A stretch of DNA of 64,000 nt from Micractinium sp. NFX-FRZ (Eukaryota > Chlorophyta > Trebouxiophyceae > Chlorellales > Chlorellaceae): the NCBI GenBank assembly GCA_029339195.1, contig JAPTJF010000364.1, positions 1 through 64,000 on the forward strand, read 5' to 3'. Made by a program: the position numbers and the translations under genes. Every line of letters begins with the position of its first letter. The stretch's first letter is position 1. A model generated the notes under the pieces. That model searched no databases. It saw only the letters and a program-made list of their open reading frames with translations, and was not told where the DNA came from. This document shows, in pieces, positions 1 to 12,000 of this stretch.

Positions 1-22
1 GGTGAAACGAGGAAGGAAAAGC

Positions 23-54
23 AAAGCTGGGCAAGGCGAAGCCTTGCCAGCTTT
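23..54. repeat. Inverted repeat / hairpin
   Basis: The segment AAAGCTGG(G)CAAGGC is followed after a GAA loop by its reverse complement, giving a stem of about 14 bp with one bulged G. It lies about 220 bases upstream of the BTB gene start. It could be a cruciform, part of a 5' leader or the 3' end of a gene outside the window. I see no function. Confidence 0.5.
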
Positions 55-277
55 CTTTTGCTGACGAGTGGAGGCAGCAGGGTGGTACCTGCACCATTCC
101 CCGCCGTGCCATTTTGTGGATCCTGCGGCCTCTCCTCGTTCGCTCTGCCCGTTTCTAGCACCAAGGCGCGCGGAAAACTTGCCGAGGCAAACGAGTGGGG
201 CCACCCGGGCCGAACGTTCGCAACTATCTGCCTGGGCATCTCTGCTGCATACGCTTTCGCTGCGCGGCCGCTACGCC

Positions 278-2163
278 ATGAGCGGCGATGAAAGGCTGAA
301 GCGAAAGACGCCGGACGGGGCCGCGGGGGCGCTGTCCGGGATGGCGGTTGCAGGTGGTGCCGAAGTACCACCAACAGAGCTGGCCTACATGCCCCGCCCC
401 TCAATGCTGGGCTCTGCGGATGCCTGGGTGGTGGCCCAGGGCGGCGTGAAGCTCAGGGTGCACAGCCAGGTGAGCTGCGTAAGGAGTGTGTGGGCGCGCA
501 CTGTCAGCTCCACCTGGTACCGGAGGCGGGTGGTTTGCCCAGCGACAGGCTGGGACAGCAGCTGACAGGTAGCTGTCACCCCTACCCCACCCCCACCAAC
601 CTCACGCTCATAGCACGCCTTCTGTGTCTCTCCACACCGTATCCTGCAGGTCTTGGAGCTGACGTCACCTGTGCTGGAGGAGGCGTTCACGGCGCAGCGC
701 GAAGGCAGCGGCCGGGACTGCGGGAGCTCCGAGGTGGGTGCTGTGCACAGCGCAAAGCACGTGTGCACGGCGCCAGCTGCTGGCGGCGCAGAGAGCACGC
801 CTGGGCGTCGCCTGGTGCCGCTCTACGGGAAAACAACAAGCCGGCGTGACGCCGCCAGCCTGCCTGCCCGCCCCTCACGCCTGCAGGACGTTGTGGTGGA
901 GCTGTCGGCGCCCTTCTCAGACTTTTCTGCCCAAGAGGTCACCCTCTGGCTGCTGCTGGCGTACAGCCCGGAGCTCTCCCTGAGCGCCGCCCAGCTGGCG
1001 CCCTTCATCCCGCTGCTGCCGGGCGTGGTGCGGCTGGCGCACGCCCTGCAGGCCGACAAGCTGGTGTTCAACCTGTGCAGCATGGCCAACGAAACCGACC
1101 TGGTGTCGGTGCCGCAGCTGGTGGTGAGGCGGGGGGCGGTGGCAGGGGTTCTTTCTTTGCTGCTGGTGAGAGCCGGGGGCGGGCAGGGCTTGGGGTTCTT
1201 TCTTTGGTGTTTTGCTGGACATGAGCTTGGGACGGGGTGCTCGTGCTGTTGACCGGAAGTGGGCTTGGGGGAGGCTTGGTCAACGTGTGTTGGTGGGTGG
1301 CCAGCTCAGCATGGGGCCAAATGGATGCAGCAGCTGGCGGTGCGCTTTGACGAATGTGGGAAGGGTTTGGTTGCCCAGCTTGCCAGTGCGGAGCTGACCC
1401 CACTGTGCAGCTCTGCTGCCCGGGGTCACCACAGGCGAGCATGTGCTGGGGCACGGGGTGGTACATAAGGTAAGGCGTGCCTGCCTGCCTGTGCCCGCAC
1501 GTCTTCCTGCCATCTCGCCTGCCCGGCGTGCACTTGCTCGCACACCCCTGCCACTGCCCTGAGCACCCTCCTGCCCCCTCTCTTCTCCCTCCCCCCACCG
1601 CCGCCCCCCAGGATCTGATCGAGATTGCAGACGCCTGCCACCTGGACAACGCCACGTCAGCAGGCGTGGCGCGCCTGTGCTCCCTGTTCCGGCAGCCCTG
1701 GCGGCTGGCGCCCGCCGACGGGCGCGCCATTGCGCAGCGGCTGAGCCGCGAATCGCTGGGCACTCTGCTCGAGTCGGTTGTGGGCAGCTTGCGGGCGGGC
1801 AGCTTTGTGTGGGGCCACGAGCTGCTGTCCTACACAATCTACGACACCACCTCGCCAGCCTTTCCCGCCGCCGGGCTGCTGTGGCAGCTCAAGGTGCGTG
1901 AGACCAGCCCCGCGCACCTGGCGCTGCTGCTGGTGTGCTGCGCGCCCAAGGCCGCCCTCCCGCAGCACGTGCACTTCACCCTCACTGTGCTTGCTGAGAA
2001 GCCGTCAGACCACGTGTCTCGCGCCTTCACGCACACTTTTACGCCGGCGGCCAATGCCGCCGGCAGCGAGGAGTTCATGCTGCTGCGGGCGCTGCACGAC
2101 AAGAACGCCAACTTTCTGGAGGGCCGGCGGCTGCGCATCTCTGTGCACCTGAGCCTGCTCTGA
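278..2163 (+). CDS. BTB/POZ domain protein
   Basis: Four exons (278-469, 650-733, 887-1123, 1612-2163) join in phase to about 354 residues. Residues about 40-170 read as a BTB/POZ fold: a DAWVVAQGGVKLRVHSQ strand pair, VLELTSPVLEEAF, then VVELSAPFSDFSAQEVTLWLLLAY, the usual centre of BTB domains. A BACK-like helical stretch follows (DLIEIADACHLDNA). The C-terminal ~90 residues (LLWQLKVRE to LRISVHLSLL) look like a MATH-type beta sandwich. BTB proteins usually dimerise and act as CUL3 ubiquitin-ligase adaptors, so that role is inferred, not shown. The ATG at 278 was chosen because it opens a run that splices cleanly; the upstream reading frame has no conserved look. Neighbour: convergent with the amine-oxidase gene. 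Confidence 0.75.
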
Positions 2164-2880
2164 GCTGGCACCCCTGGTTGGTATGCGCGCTGCCTGGTGC
2201 CACCAAGCAGCTGCGCCGCCGCCACCGAATCCATGTTTCTCCTTGCTCCGACTCGCTTTCATCCATGAACCCGTGACAATCCCTTTGACATGAAGGCATG
2301 CCCTAGGCCCACAGCCGCCCGTTCTAGTGTCCAAAATTGCCCACCAGCTTACGCTGCCAGCTGTTTCGCACCTAGCAGCCAGCTCACCGAACTAAAGTTC
2401 ATTCCTGCCAACCTGGCCTGGCCCACGTACCCCGTTGTCACCCCGCTCACACTCATTCACACAACCCATCTTCTTCAATCCACATTCACACACCCCACCA
2501 ACCATCCTCACCAGACGTATCAACTCACCCCTCATCTCTCTCCCACGCCCTGCCAGCCCACCTTCACCAAATAATGCTCATCCCTCCCCTGCAACCTAGC
2601 GTCAACAAGTCACCCCACCTCCCTGACAGCCGGCCCCCATCAAGACATATTTTCCCTCCCACTGCCATCCCTGCCGCCACCATGCCATTGCCTGCCACCC
2701 GACCCCCTGCCTGCCATCCCCCCTGCCGCCACCATGCCATTGCCTGCCACCCGACCCCCTGCCTGCCATCCCCCCTGCCGCCTGATAAGCCTGATACTCA
2801 ACCGCCTGCTGTCTCCGGTCGGATCAGACCCCGCTCCAAGCAGACTGTGCACATGCACACACCTTGGCATCCGCTGTAAA
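2164..2880 (+). other. 3' UTR of the BTB gene with 52-bp tandem repeat
   Basis: No coding exon is visible. The stretch is C-rich and holds a perfect direct repeat of period 52 (copies starting at 2671 and 2723, partial third at 2775). It ends at a TGTAA motif, so it most likely is the long 3' UTR of the BTB gene. Confidence 0.55.
2875..2879 (+). terminator. TGTAA poly(A) signal, BTB gene
   Basis: TGTAA, the standard green-algal polyadenylation signal, lies about 710 bases after the BTB stop codon and is followed by an A-run. It is the first on this strand after the stop. Confidence 0.5.
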
Positions 2881-2995
2881 AAAGCCGCCTGTGTGCGCTC
2901 AGGCCAGCGCCCTCCTTGGGTGGTGTGGCAGGAGCAGCCTCGGCGCCGCGACCCCGACATGGAATGTCCTGCTTCAACCCACGGTTCCGTATAAG

Positions 2996-3000
2996 TTACA
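2996..3000 (-). terminator. TGTAA poly(A) signal, amine-oxidase gene
   Basis: On the minus strand TGTAA occurs 67 bases after the TGA at 3067-3069. The two convergent genes therefore end within about 120 bases of each other. Confidence 0.6.
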
Positions 3001-3066
3001 GTGCGCTGCTGCCTTCACGAATCACGCAGCTGGCTCAACTGGCCCACTGCCTAAAGCTAGGTGCAA

Positions 3067-6000
3067 TCACCTTTGCCCCGTGCCTGTCGCCTGCACCTGC
3101 CGTGCTGCCGCCGCTGCCGCCCGGCCGCCGCCACCACTGCCGCTGCCCTCCTGCTGCTCCTGCCGCTCCTGCTGCTCCTGCAGCTGCTGCACTTGCTGAT
3201 GGAAGTTGTTCCACCAGGTCTTGATGCGGATTGCCTCACGCCGCCCTGCGGCCGGAGGGGGGATGGCGGGCGGGTATGAGGGCGGGTGCGGGCACGTGTG
3301 TGTGTGTGAGATGTGCGGGCGGGCAGGAGCCGTGCCAGCGCAGGCGGGCGGGCGGGCAAGCAGGCGGAGGGGTGGAGGGTGGAGGCATTCGTGTAGGCAG
3401 GGAGGTGTATCAGAAGGGATCTGTAGGTGCGCACCCAGCCCACCACCTCAAGGGCAGACACACGCTAGCAGAGATGTGAGTGCCTGGCTGCCTGCGTAGG
3501 CTGGCGGCGCATGCGACATGGCCGCCTTCCCACGCACTTGCCACTGCACGTACCACACAGCTGCACATGCCCAACCCCAATGCGAGTGCACAGCAATCAA
3601 GGTCAGGGCCAGGCCCGCCCTCGTTGCCTTCCCCTGCCCCCGCCTACCCACCAGACACAAAGGCGCCGTGCACGGTGTAGGCGTCCTCCTTGGATGTGTG
3701 CTCCCCAGCAAACCACAGCCGTGTCTGCAGGCAGCACATGTGGGCAGCATGCACAGTGTGCTTGAACGCTTGCAAACGAGGTTCGAAAGCCTGCAGGTGT
3801 GCTCCCCAGCAAACCATGGCCGCATCGGGAGAGGGTGGGCCGGGGGGAGCACCACACGGGGCATGCTTGCAGCAGGGGCGTGCAGCAGAGGCATGCAGGA
3901 AACTGTGACGGCAGGGCAGGGGGGAGGAGCTTCAGAAATCACTAACTAAGTGAGTCAACTCATTGCCCGCCACGAATCAATCAACCAAGCACCTGTGGCA
4001 CCACGTGACGCCCTCCCTGGATGGTCTGCTTGCCATCCACCTCCTCCTCGCCCGCCACTGCACGATGTTGTGGCACAAGGGGCGGGGAGAGTAAGACATT
4101 TCAAACCAGGTGGGGCTGCGAAGGGGGCACGTGGGGAGCTGCCTGTGCAGAATTACCGGCCATAATTGCAGCAGAAATTGCGGGTCACGGGTAAGTCTGT
4201 GCAGAGGCGGGCGGGCAGGTGCCGGTGACATCAGCAGTCCCATCCCAGCCAGCCCTTCCAGCCATCCCACCACCCCAGCCCGCCCGCCCACCTGGGTACG
4301 CCAGCCACTCGTAATACGTTTTACGCCCATTGGGGGGCACATAAGAATAGGCTCCATAGCAGTAGGGGTCCTGCAGAGGGTCCGGGAGATAAAAGGGTTG
4401 GACAGCAGCGGTTCTGGAAACGTCAGGCCGGCATTCGGGGGCACCAGCGGCGGAGAGCAGCAGAGGGCGGGGCGCCTGAGCTGCCCAGGATAATTGCCTG
4501 CAGGGCGCCGTGTGCGGCGAGGTAAGGTCGCTATAAGCAGCATGCATGCCAGGGTACAGCATGCATGCCATGGCGTCCTACAGCAATCATGCATGCGCGC
4601 AGCACGCATGCCATGGGCCACTCAGGCCCGCCCCACCTGGCTCCACCGAGTGACGGTGTGGGTCAGTGGCGGGCGGTAGGAGTGAGGGAACAGCTGCAGG
4701 CAGAGGCACAGGGCCAGTAGGGGAGGGAGGGAACAGAGGGGGATGTGGCGACGGAGGGAGGATGGCAGGGGTGCCAGGGAGGGCCCAGGGAGGGCCAGGG
4801 AGCTCAGGAGCCGACCCCTCAGGCTGCCCACGCCTCTCATTGCAGGCCTGGAGCACCGCAAGCAATGGCTGCATCGCACGTGCTTCCCGCCAGGCTTGCA
4901 CGCGGCCATCCCAGCGCCGCTAACCCCTGCTGCCCCACGCCCAATTGCGCCTTCAGTAGCTGAAAACACCGAGCAGGAAAGCCGCTGCGGCGGCCATACC
5001 TGTTTGAGGGAAGCCTCCACATCAGCCATCACCTCCTCGTCACTCATCGCCTCAAAGGAAGCCATCTCCTGCGTTGCAGCAGGTGGTGGCAGCGGAGGAA
5101 GTTGCCGGGTAGGTGAGGAAGCTGCCAAGCAGCTGAGGGAGTTGCCGATCAGGTGAGGAGCCACAGGCACGCGCCGCTTCCTTCTTGAAGCACCATATGT
5201 GTGACACCCCTCAACCCCGCAGCACCTATCACACATTGCCCGCATCGGAATGCATCATATAGCAATAGGCATAGCAACAGGCACAGCAGATGGCAAAATA
5301 GCAAATAGCAATGGCAATAGGAGACCAACCAGCACACCTCCCTCTCTCTCTCTCTGTATCCCCACACTGCAAATGTCCCACAGCTGCTGCCACTCACCTC
5401 GGGGCGCACCCAGGCGCACAGCACGTTGCCCACGCCCAGGGCGTGCAGGTTCGCATATGTGTAGCGGCCGGTGGTGGGGCGCAGGAAGTGAGGCGCCTCG
5501 GGCCAGAACACCTGCATGCGTGATGCAGTTGAGCACGGGTGGGTTGAATCTGGTGCGGGGAAGGATGTGTGTGGAGAGGGGCGGGACAGGGTGAGGACTG
5601 TGAGGGGTTGGAGCAGGGGAGGTGATGGCAGAGGAGTGGCTTGGCATGCAGGTCAAGCAACGGGCCTTTGCCTCGTTTCCCAGATTGGGGCAGATGTCGC
5701 GTTTGTGTGTTTTGGAAACATGTGGCACACATACACACCAGCTCACCTCCTCAAAGAGTATTGCCACCCGGCCCAGAGTGCGGCCACCTCCAAACGTGGC
5801 GTCATGATTGTGTACAGCAACCACGCCCCAGCGCACCTCGTCAAACAGCATTGCCACCCGGTTCTCAGTGCCCATCCCCAGCCCCTCAATCGCCTCCCGC
5901 TTGTACTCTGCAGCAGGGGGCGGGTGATGAGGGCAGGCAGGGGCGCCAGGTCAGCACGAGCACAGGGCAGGGGTGCAGGCCGGCCGGCAGGGCGAGCGGC

Positions 6001-9000
6001 AGGGGCCCCAAGCGAGCACAGGGCACAGGTACGGTGGGGGAGGCGGCTGAGCAGGCAGAAGGGGTGAGGAAGAGGGGAGAAAGTCGAGCGATTTGGGATG
6101 GCTGGCTGGCTTGGCTGGCTGCTCTTCCCCATCACTTGCCCCTCTGGCAACCCGTTCCCGAAAGGGAAGGAGGGCGAGGGACGCATGCAACGTGCCTGGC
6201 AGCGGCGGGTCGAAGCGCACGCTCTGCTTCTGCAGGCAGCCCAGCGGCAGCGTACACACCACCGCGTGCGCACGCAGCGGCTCCTCCTGCACGCCACGTG
6301 TGACAAGTGCAGGGAATGCAAGTTGTCAACGGTGTTGGGGCAGGCAGCAAGGTGCGGCAAGACGCATACAGGGAGCACGAGTAGGACGCGGCAAGCCCTT
6401 CAAAAAGGGGGGCAGATTGCTCGTGCCCTCACAGCGCCCGCCAACACCTGCCCCACCAGCTGCCCTTCTAACCCCACATGTGTGACCCGCACACATGGGA
6501 GCCTCGAAGCACCTGCCCCCTTTCCACCTCCACTGCCACAAGCCGGCACACGTGTCACCCCTACGATTGGTCCCCAGACGCGCATACTGCCAGCAACAAT
6601 GCGCGCACCTGCCCCTCAATCGCCACCTCCACGCCCACGCCGCCCGGCAGCAGCCGCACGCCGCTCACGACCGTGCTGAGGCGCACGTCCCGCAGCGGGG
6701 TGCCGGGGGCGCCGCGAGACACACGTCCCTCCCGCAGCGCATCCACCACCTGGGGATGAAAAAGTGGGTGTGGTGTGGTGTGGTGGGGTGAGGTGGAATG
6801 GGGTTTGTGTGATACAGCACCGGGTTGCAGAGGCGAGGAAGGCAGGCGGGCAGGTGGGCAGGCAGGCAGGCCGCACAGCCACCACCTGGGCAGCAGGGCG
6901 AGGATGAGCCCCACTGTCTAAGCCGGAGGCAGCGCCAGGCGGAAACAAAACAGGGGTAGGGAGATGGGGAGGCACATACGGCCATACGGTGCAACCCGGC
7001 CCCCTACCACCCACCCCACCCCGCGCCCCCTCCCCACCCGCCTGCTTGAAGCCTCCCGCCACGAGCTCGTGAGAGCCGTCAAAGCCGTTGCTGACCATGC
7101 CCTTCAAGCTCATGCTGTCGAGGGTGGTGACGTATAGGTCGCAGCAGTACGCCTGCAGTACCTCCCGCTCCCAGGGGGACAGCTGCATGGGGGCACGGCC
7201 GGAAGCACGGTCAGGGTGCCACGTCAGAGCGCAGGGTGCGGTGAGGCGGCTACTCTGTGCCCTGTGGCACCTCCCGCCCCGTAAGGGAGGGCTGGGTGGA
7301 GGCAGCGGGGGACGCAGCGAGCTTGCTAGTGGTGCAGCGCATGGGGGGCCGTGCAGTCGGGCATTCATGACGATGTGACGCTGCAACGGGGACCCAGAGC
7401 CTTGTGATGCAAAACAAGGAACAGCAACCTGTGTTCTTGTGGGCCCACCTCTAGTTCATCCATGATGCTGTGTACTGCCTCCCCGAGGGACAGCGACTTG
7501 CTGGTGCATCGGGTGCCCCTGCAGGCAAGGTGTGGAGCATATGACAAGGACGGGTGAGTTCAGAACGGGGGGGGGCATGAAAGGCGGCTTGTCTTGCACA
7601 GCGTGGACCTGTGGTTCAGTGCAGGTGTTGCGAGCAAGACATGGGAGGCAAGGGGCGTTTCTGCGGCACACCACGCGTGCCTGCATATGCAAGCGCAGGG
7701 AAGGGGGCGCGCGGGCGGCATAGCAGCATACCCACAGTGCCTCAGCAGACTTTGAAATTCTTCCGCTGCTAGCATGCAAAGCAGCATCTGACAGCAACTA
7801 TCCAGCATCAATCATCAGCCCCCCACACTCTCTCGCCAATCATCAACGCAGCAAGACAGTGACCGCAACCCGGCAGTACCATGTCAGTACCTCAGCAGTA
7901 CCTCACCTGTCCAGCAGCTCATCCAGCAGCTCGGCATACTTCTCCTCCGCTGCCAGCAGCTGCTCCTCAGACACACGCTGCCCATGCCTGCAATTGAAAA
8001 TGGCAGCGGGGGCAGCAGGGGGGAGGTGGGAAAGCTCGTCAGAACAAGGGAATGATGAGGGAAGGCACATCTTGGGGCGTGCACGACAGCAGGTCAGAGG
8101 CAGCAGCCGGCGGGGAGGCACACGCACGGCCGTGAGCGGAGCGCTGCTGTGCGGGGCAGACGGCCGTTGCCACAAACCAAGCCGACATGGGCAGCTGGCC
8201 TGGGTCCCCAGACACAGGGTGGGGTACCCACGGCCTTGCCGCCTGGTGAAACGCTTGTGCCAACGCACACACGGCATGCGGCCACACGCGCACCGATCGT
8301 AGAGCGCCGTGGCATCTGCGCCATCCCTCTGCTTGGGCCGCAGCGTCAGCCCCAGCACATCAACAGCATACTCAAAGATTGGGTTGACGGGCGGCCTGCG
8401 GTCCGTGCCTGCGGGCGAGGAAGCGGGTGCGGGGGGGCGGGCAGCGGGAGGGGCCCGCTGAGCTTGCAGGCACGATTAGCCGTAAGGACTGGAGCGTGTA
8501 GGCAGGCGTGCAGGGGAGCTGGGCAAGCAATCGCAAACCCATCAACAAACACCCGCCCACAAACAATCTGGCCCCCAACAGGATGGGGCAGGGGGGACCA
8601 CGCACAGCCACCGCATCAGTGCCGGCCCTTTAACCCGCCCATCGCCCACCCGGCCAGCGCCCACGCACCGCACACAAAGGTGGCCCCAAGATCCACGGGC
8701 CGCTTCATGCCCCCCGCCTCCAGCTCAAACGTGTGCACCCGGCCGCCCAGCCTGCCCGGGGGAAGAGCGAGGGGGAGAACAGGGAGGGTTTCCAAGGAGT
8801 GGAGGGGGAGGCTGTGTGCGGAAGCAGGCGGGCGGCGGGGCTGGAGGCGGGCACAGGTGGGATGGACAGCTGTCGCCAGCTGCAAGCACGCTACCAGGCA
8901 GCCGGCTTCCGCTCGGGAACTCCGGGAAAGGCCTGCCAAATCGCTCACCTGTCGCGCGCTTCCAGCACCGTCACCTCGGCGCCCAGCCGCTGCAGGTCGC

Positions 9001-12000
9001 CCGCGGCCTTCAGCCCCGCCACGCCGCCGCCGATGACGATCACACGGAGCCCTGCATCGGGAGGCAGGCAAGGCACAGGGAGACAGGCGGGAGTCTTTGG
9101 TGCGATGCACGCAGTGTCAAAGGAAGGAAGGGAGGAAGGAGGGAAGGAGGGAGGGAAGGAAGGTAGGGAGTTGGCAGCACAGCATCGGCACGGGCAGGTG
9201 CCTCAGCAGCTGCCCGGCTCAACAGGCAGGCTCGAAAGATGCAGCACTGGCTACCCCTCCAACAGAGGCATACATTTCCCTGGCAGCCAGCTGCTGCACC
9301 ATGCCCCTTCTACACGGCCACATGTTGCTTTGCAAGAAAAGCCGGAAACAGGGAGCTCACCCGGAGGCACCTTCTTCTCCGGGCGGGGCGCCGGGGGCCT
9401 GACTGCCACCCCGCCCGCGCGCGTGCCCTTGGCGCGCGGCTCGCGCTGCCGCCGGCGCGGCGAGCTCAACCCCGCGGCGCGGCTGCTGGCGCCGGCGCCG
9501 GCGCCCACCGTGCTCGCCCGCCCCTCCTGCCACGCTTTGAGGCGTTCATTCAAGTCCTTCTGCTCCTCCTGGGCGGCTGCATCAGCCTGGGCTGGGCTGC
9601 CCTCCTGCTCCAGCTCAGCCATGGCATCATTGGACAGAATCGCTTCCTGGGTCTCCCGCACCAGCGCTGCACAGCACAGCACAGCACAGCACGGCACAGC
9701 ACGCATGGATGGGCGGAGAGGGGGCAGGGCAAGGCGGGGCACGGGTGGGCGGAGGCGCTGGCGGGCCGGTGGTGTGCTGGCCTGCTGCTGCTGCTGCTGC
9801 TGGGGTACGCACGGCAGGTGGGTGCTGGCGGTGCAGGGCATCTGTACCGGCAGGCAGCTACAGTTGGATGCCATGCAACCAGCGCTGGGGTGGGAGGCCG
9901 CCATGGGCTTACCTGCCAGCTTGACTGTGCCATGCCTGGAGGTCTTGCCCTCGCCACCCTGCAGCAGGTGGACCGGCAACCTTGGTGCCTTGATCAGGTC
10001 CCAACTGTCGGGAAAACCAGCACTGCAATCAAAGCCCCATTGTTGCCGCAAATGCCGCCTGCCAAAGAAGCCTGGACGAGGGCTTAACATGATGCCCCCA
10101 ATGCCTACGCATGCGTACGTATGCGCCCTCACTTGATGCTTTCCCGTCTCCCACCGCCTACCGCACTGGCACTTACCGCCCACGTCCCCAAGCCCCTGTC
10201 CCTCCCGCAGGCCTGCCCGCCCTCACACACACCGCCCACGGTCCCAAGCCCCTGTCCCTCCCACAGGCCTGCCCTCCATCCTGACCTTGTTGTTCTGGGC
10301 GCACACAACGCAGTGCTGCGCATCTGCCGCATAGTGATCCTTCACCGTCCCCGCCTCGGTGCACTGGTCGCAGGCTTCTAGGAAGCGCGCCAGCGGGGCG
10401 CCCCGGTAGCCAGGCAGGATGGCGCTCTCATGCACCTGGCGGGGAGGAGGAGGCGGCACGGCATGGTTGTTGGGAAAACACACAGCGCAGGTGTGGTTGG
10501 TTGGAGGTGGAGTGGCATGCGCGGCAAAGCTGTGGGTGCAGCCAGGGCGCGCGGGCAGGGTGCTCTCGGCAGGCAGGTGGGCAGGGCGCTGAGGCCGGTG
10601 GGCGAGCGGGTGTGGCTGATGGACGGCGGGTAGAGTGTTTGGGCAGTCGGGCAAGAGGCGGGGCCCCCGCCTGCTGCACCAGGCGCTGCAGTTTGGCAGC
10701 CAGCGCCGCGGGCGCACCGTCAGTGTGGCACCCGCTCCGTACTGCCCGTTTGAAGAGGTATCTTATTCACACACTGCCCACCTCCCCCGTCCTCCCCTCC
10801 ACCCTGCCCCGCCCTCAAGTTATGCTGCCAGTTTGAGACATGCGATACTCAAGCTGCCCTCGTGTCCTGTTCGCTTCCGCCCAACCCCGCCCCCCACGTT
10901 TGCCCACCTGCTGCAGCAGCCACTTGAGCTTGGCAGCCAGCGCCGCGGGTGCGCCGAGGGTGGGCCGGTGGCACATGTGCGTGTCGAGCACGCCGTCCCT
11001 GCGGACGGGCGCAAGCGGCCGGCATCAGGCAAACATTCTTTCATATGAAGCATTGAGCACGTGCACGAGCAGGGGTTGGCACCAGGCAGGCGTGCGGTGT
11101 GCAGCAGGCAGGTGTGTGCATGAGCACTGGGAAAGGCGCACTTGCACTAGCCCCTCCCACCCCTCCCACCCACTCACTCCCACTCGTCCCACTGCTCCTG
11201 CGTGACGCCGGGCAGCACCGCCTCGTTTGGTATGGCCTGCTCAATCTCCAGCAGGCGGGCCGCCCAGGCAATGACAGACTTGTTGGTGCCCTCCTCCTGC
11301 ACGGCACGGGCACAGCATGGGCACAGCATGGGCACAGCATGGGCGGAGTGTTGAAAGCTGTGGCAACGAAACTGGCACTGGAGAAACCCTGGACGCAAAC
11401 ACTACCCCAACCCCGTGAACCCCTTAACCGCCGCAGCTTGTATCAGCGCGCAGCAGCCACCCAGCCACCTGAGGGCCCAGCTCCTCGAGAAGCTCAGTGG
11501 TCACCGGGAAGTTGGTGTCTGCAGCCATCATGCAGGGACGTGCGGCCGCAGATGGTTGAACGCCAGGAGCAACAAGGTGGCTGGCAGGGACGAGCAGTCG
11601 CGAGGCGTTGACGGGCCAGGCGCAACAAGGGTGCCCAAAGATCTCAGCGAGGACGAAGGGCTGCTGAGGAGCTGGTTCCCACAGGGTAACGCATGTGCTG
11701 ATGTGTGCAGGCAGGCCTGTTGCGTGAACATGCCGGGGCAGCAGGGAGTTTGCCGCAAGCAGACATGCTACTTGAGAGGCTAATCAATTGGCAGAAGGCG
11801 GGCAGTGGGGAAGAGAACACAGCCAGGATTGCACGGACAACCAGGTGTGACGAGAACGACGGCCTCGCCTGCGGCATCTCCATAGTAGCAGAGCGCCACT
11901 TTGTCGTACAGCCTGGCCTGCAGGATGAGCAGCACGTGAACGATAAGATGTGAGCAGCTATAGAGCTTGTGTGTCTGCAGGAAAGCAGGCAGTGTGCTTC

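Noticed and set aside
653..1252. 199-residue open frame across exons 2-3 of the BTB gene
   Set aside because: It reads through two introns with good GT-AG borders; only the spliced form gives a continuous BTB domain.
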